NCBI GenBank assembly: GCA_041441555.1
Contig: JASDSW010000017.1
Coordinates: 1 to 30,120, forward strand
Direction of reading: 5' to 3'
From: Pseudaeromonas sp041441555
GTDB taxonomy: Bacteria; Pseudomonadota; Gammaproteobacteria; Enterobacterales; Aeromonadaceae
DNA: 30,120 nucleotides
Below are positions 30,088-30,120 of this stretch, piece after piece. Position numbers and translations under genes: made by a program. Every line of letters starts with the position of its first letter. The stretch's first letter is position 1. The notes under the pieces were generated by a model that saw only the letters and a list, made by a program, of their open reading frames with translations, searched no databases and was not told where the DNA came from.

Positions 30088-30120
30088 TCCCCTGCGCCAT
30101 CAGATCCTTGGCGGCAAGAA
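30077..30120 (-). CDS. tnp: Tn5/IS50 transposase, last 13 residues
   Basis: Read on the minus strand the bases encode LAAKDLMAQGIKI and a TGA stop (complement of 30077-30079), which is the C-terminus of the DDE transposase of Tn5. The C-terminal region serves in dimer formation. The remainder of the 476-residue protein lies outside the window. IS50R makes active enzyme and IS50L an early-stopped one; the deciding base is not in view. Confidence 0.93.
   Translation of the reverse strand, partial: LAAKDLMAQGIKI

Larger units (their letters stand above)
30066..30120. mobile_element. IS50 (Tn5) inside end, partial
   Basis: From 30066 to the end of the window the sequence is the inside end of IS50, the insertion sequence that flanks Tn5. 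The terminal 19 bases are the known IE, and the following bases read on the minus strand as the end of the Tn5 transposase. Only 55 bases are in the window, so IS50 alone, whole Tn5 or a cloned Tn5-derived cassette cannot be told apart. Confidence 0.93.

Noticed and set aside
1..30120. tRNA or rRNA genes and an integrase-type attachment site
   Set aside because: No cloverleaf, CCA-ended tRNA or rRNA sequence was recognised, and no integrase gene is present; the foreign DNA at the right end therefore cannot be assigned to a tRNA-integrated island.

Overview
The window looks like a chromosomal segment of a GC-rich gammaproteobacterium, most likely Aeromonas or a close relative in the Aeromonadales. 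The reasons are close protein similarity to E. coli Gmk, RpoZ, SpoT, TrmH, YigL, UspA and Tpx together with high GC (by eye near 60 percent), the conserved blocks gmk-rpoZ-spoT-trmH, pldB-yigL and yhiN/uspA, and two chemoreceptor genes. The genus is an inference; no rRNA or tRNA gene is present to confirm it.

Layout. 1-2200: tail of an ArsP/DUF318-type permease, a YfgJ-like zinc ribbon, a DUF190-crcB fluoride pair and a secreted DUF4124 protein. 2209-3890: a bidirectional terminator and a chemoreceptor on the minus strand. 3891-4416: a long non-coding gap ending in a strong terminator. 4417-8406: gmk, rpoZ, spoT (UUG start) and trmH. 8499-12089: a PldB-like lysophospholipase with a signal peptide, a YigL-like HAD phosphatase and a COG3650 lipoprotein. 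12168-13949 (minus): a glutathione transferase-like protein and the azlCD branched-chain amino acid exporter pair. 14072-16021: a second chemoreceptor that has lost its N-terminus. 16105-18908: YhiN/BaiN flavoprotein, uspA, a 50-residue very acidic protein with its own promoter and terminator, and an OGFr-domain protein. 18922-20277: a small GNAT protein, a dense regulatory region with an unannotated 33-codon ORF that ends in its own terminator, then eda. 20370-22845: a CobW-family GTPase, a gamma-carbonic anhydrase-like protein and an unknown protein. 22925-27634: tpx, two paralogous periplasmic binding proteins (the second broken by one missing base) on either side of a cold-shock/DUF1294 fusion, and an RhlE-like helicase.

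From about 27650 to the end the window becomes accessory DNA: a toxin-antitoxin pair with an operator inside its promoter, a REP-associated tyrosine transposase set among REP hairpins with a 288-bp tandem duplication that copies the end of the transposase gene, a six-copy heptanucleotide repeat, and then AT-rich DNA carrying a DGQHR-like gene that is cut by the inside end of IS50 (Tn5). The window stops inside the IS50 transposase gene.

The most interesting candidates are the small ORF/RNA locus before eda, which has a CRP-like site just downstream of its promoter, and the acidic mini-protein. The most important cautions are the IS50 junction, the frameshifted binding protein and the decapitated chemoreceptor.
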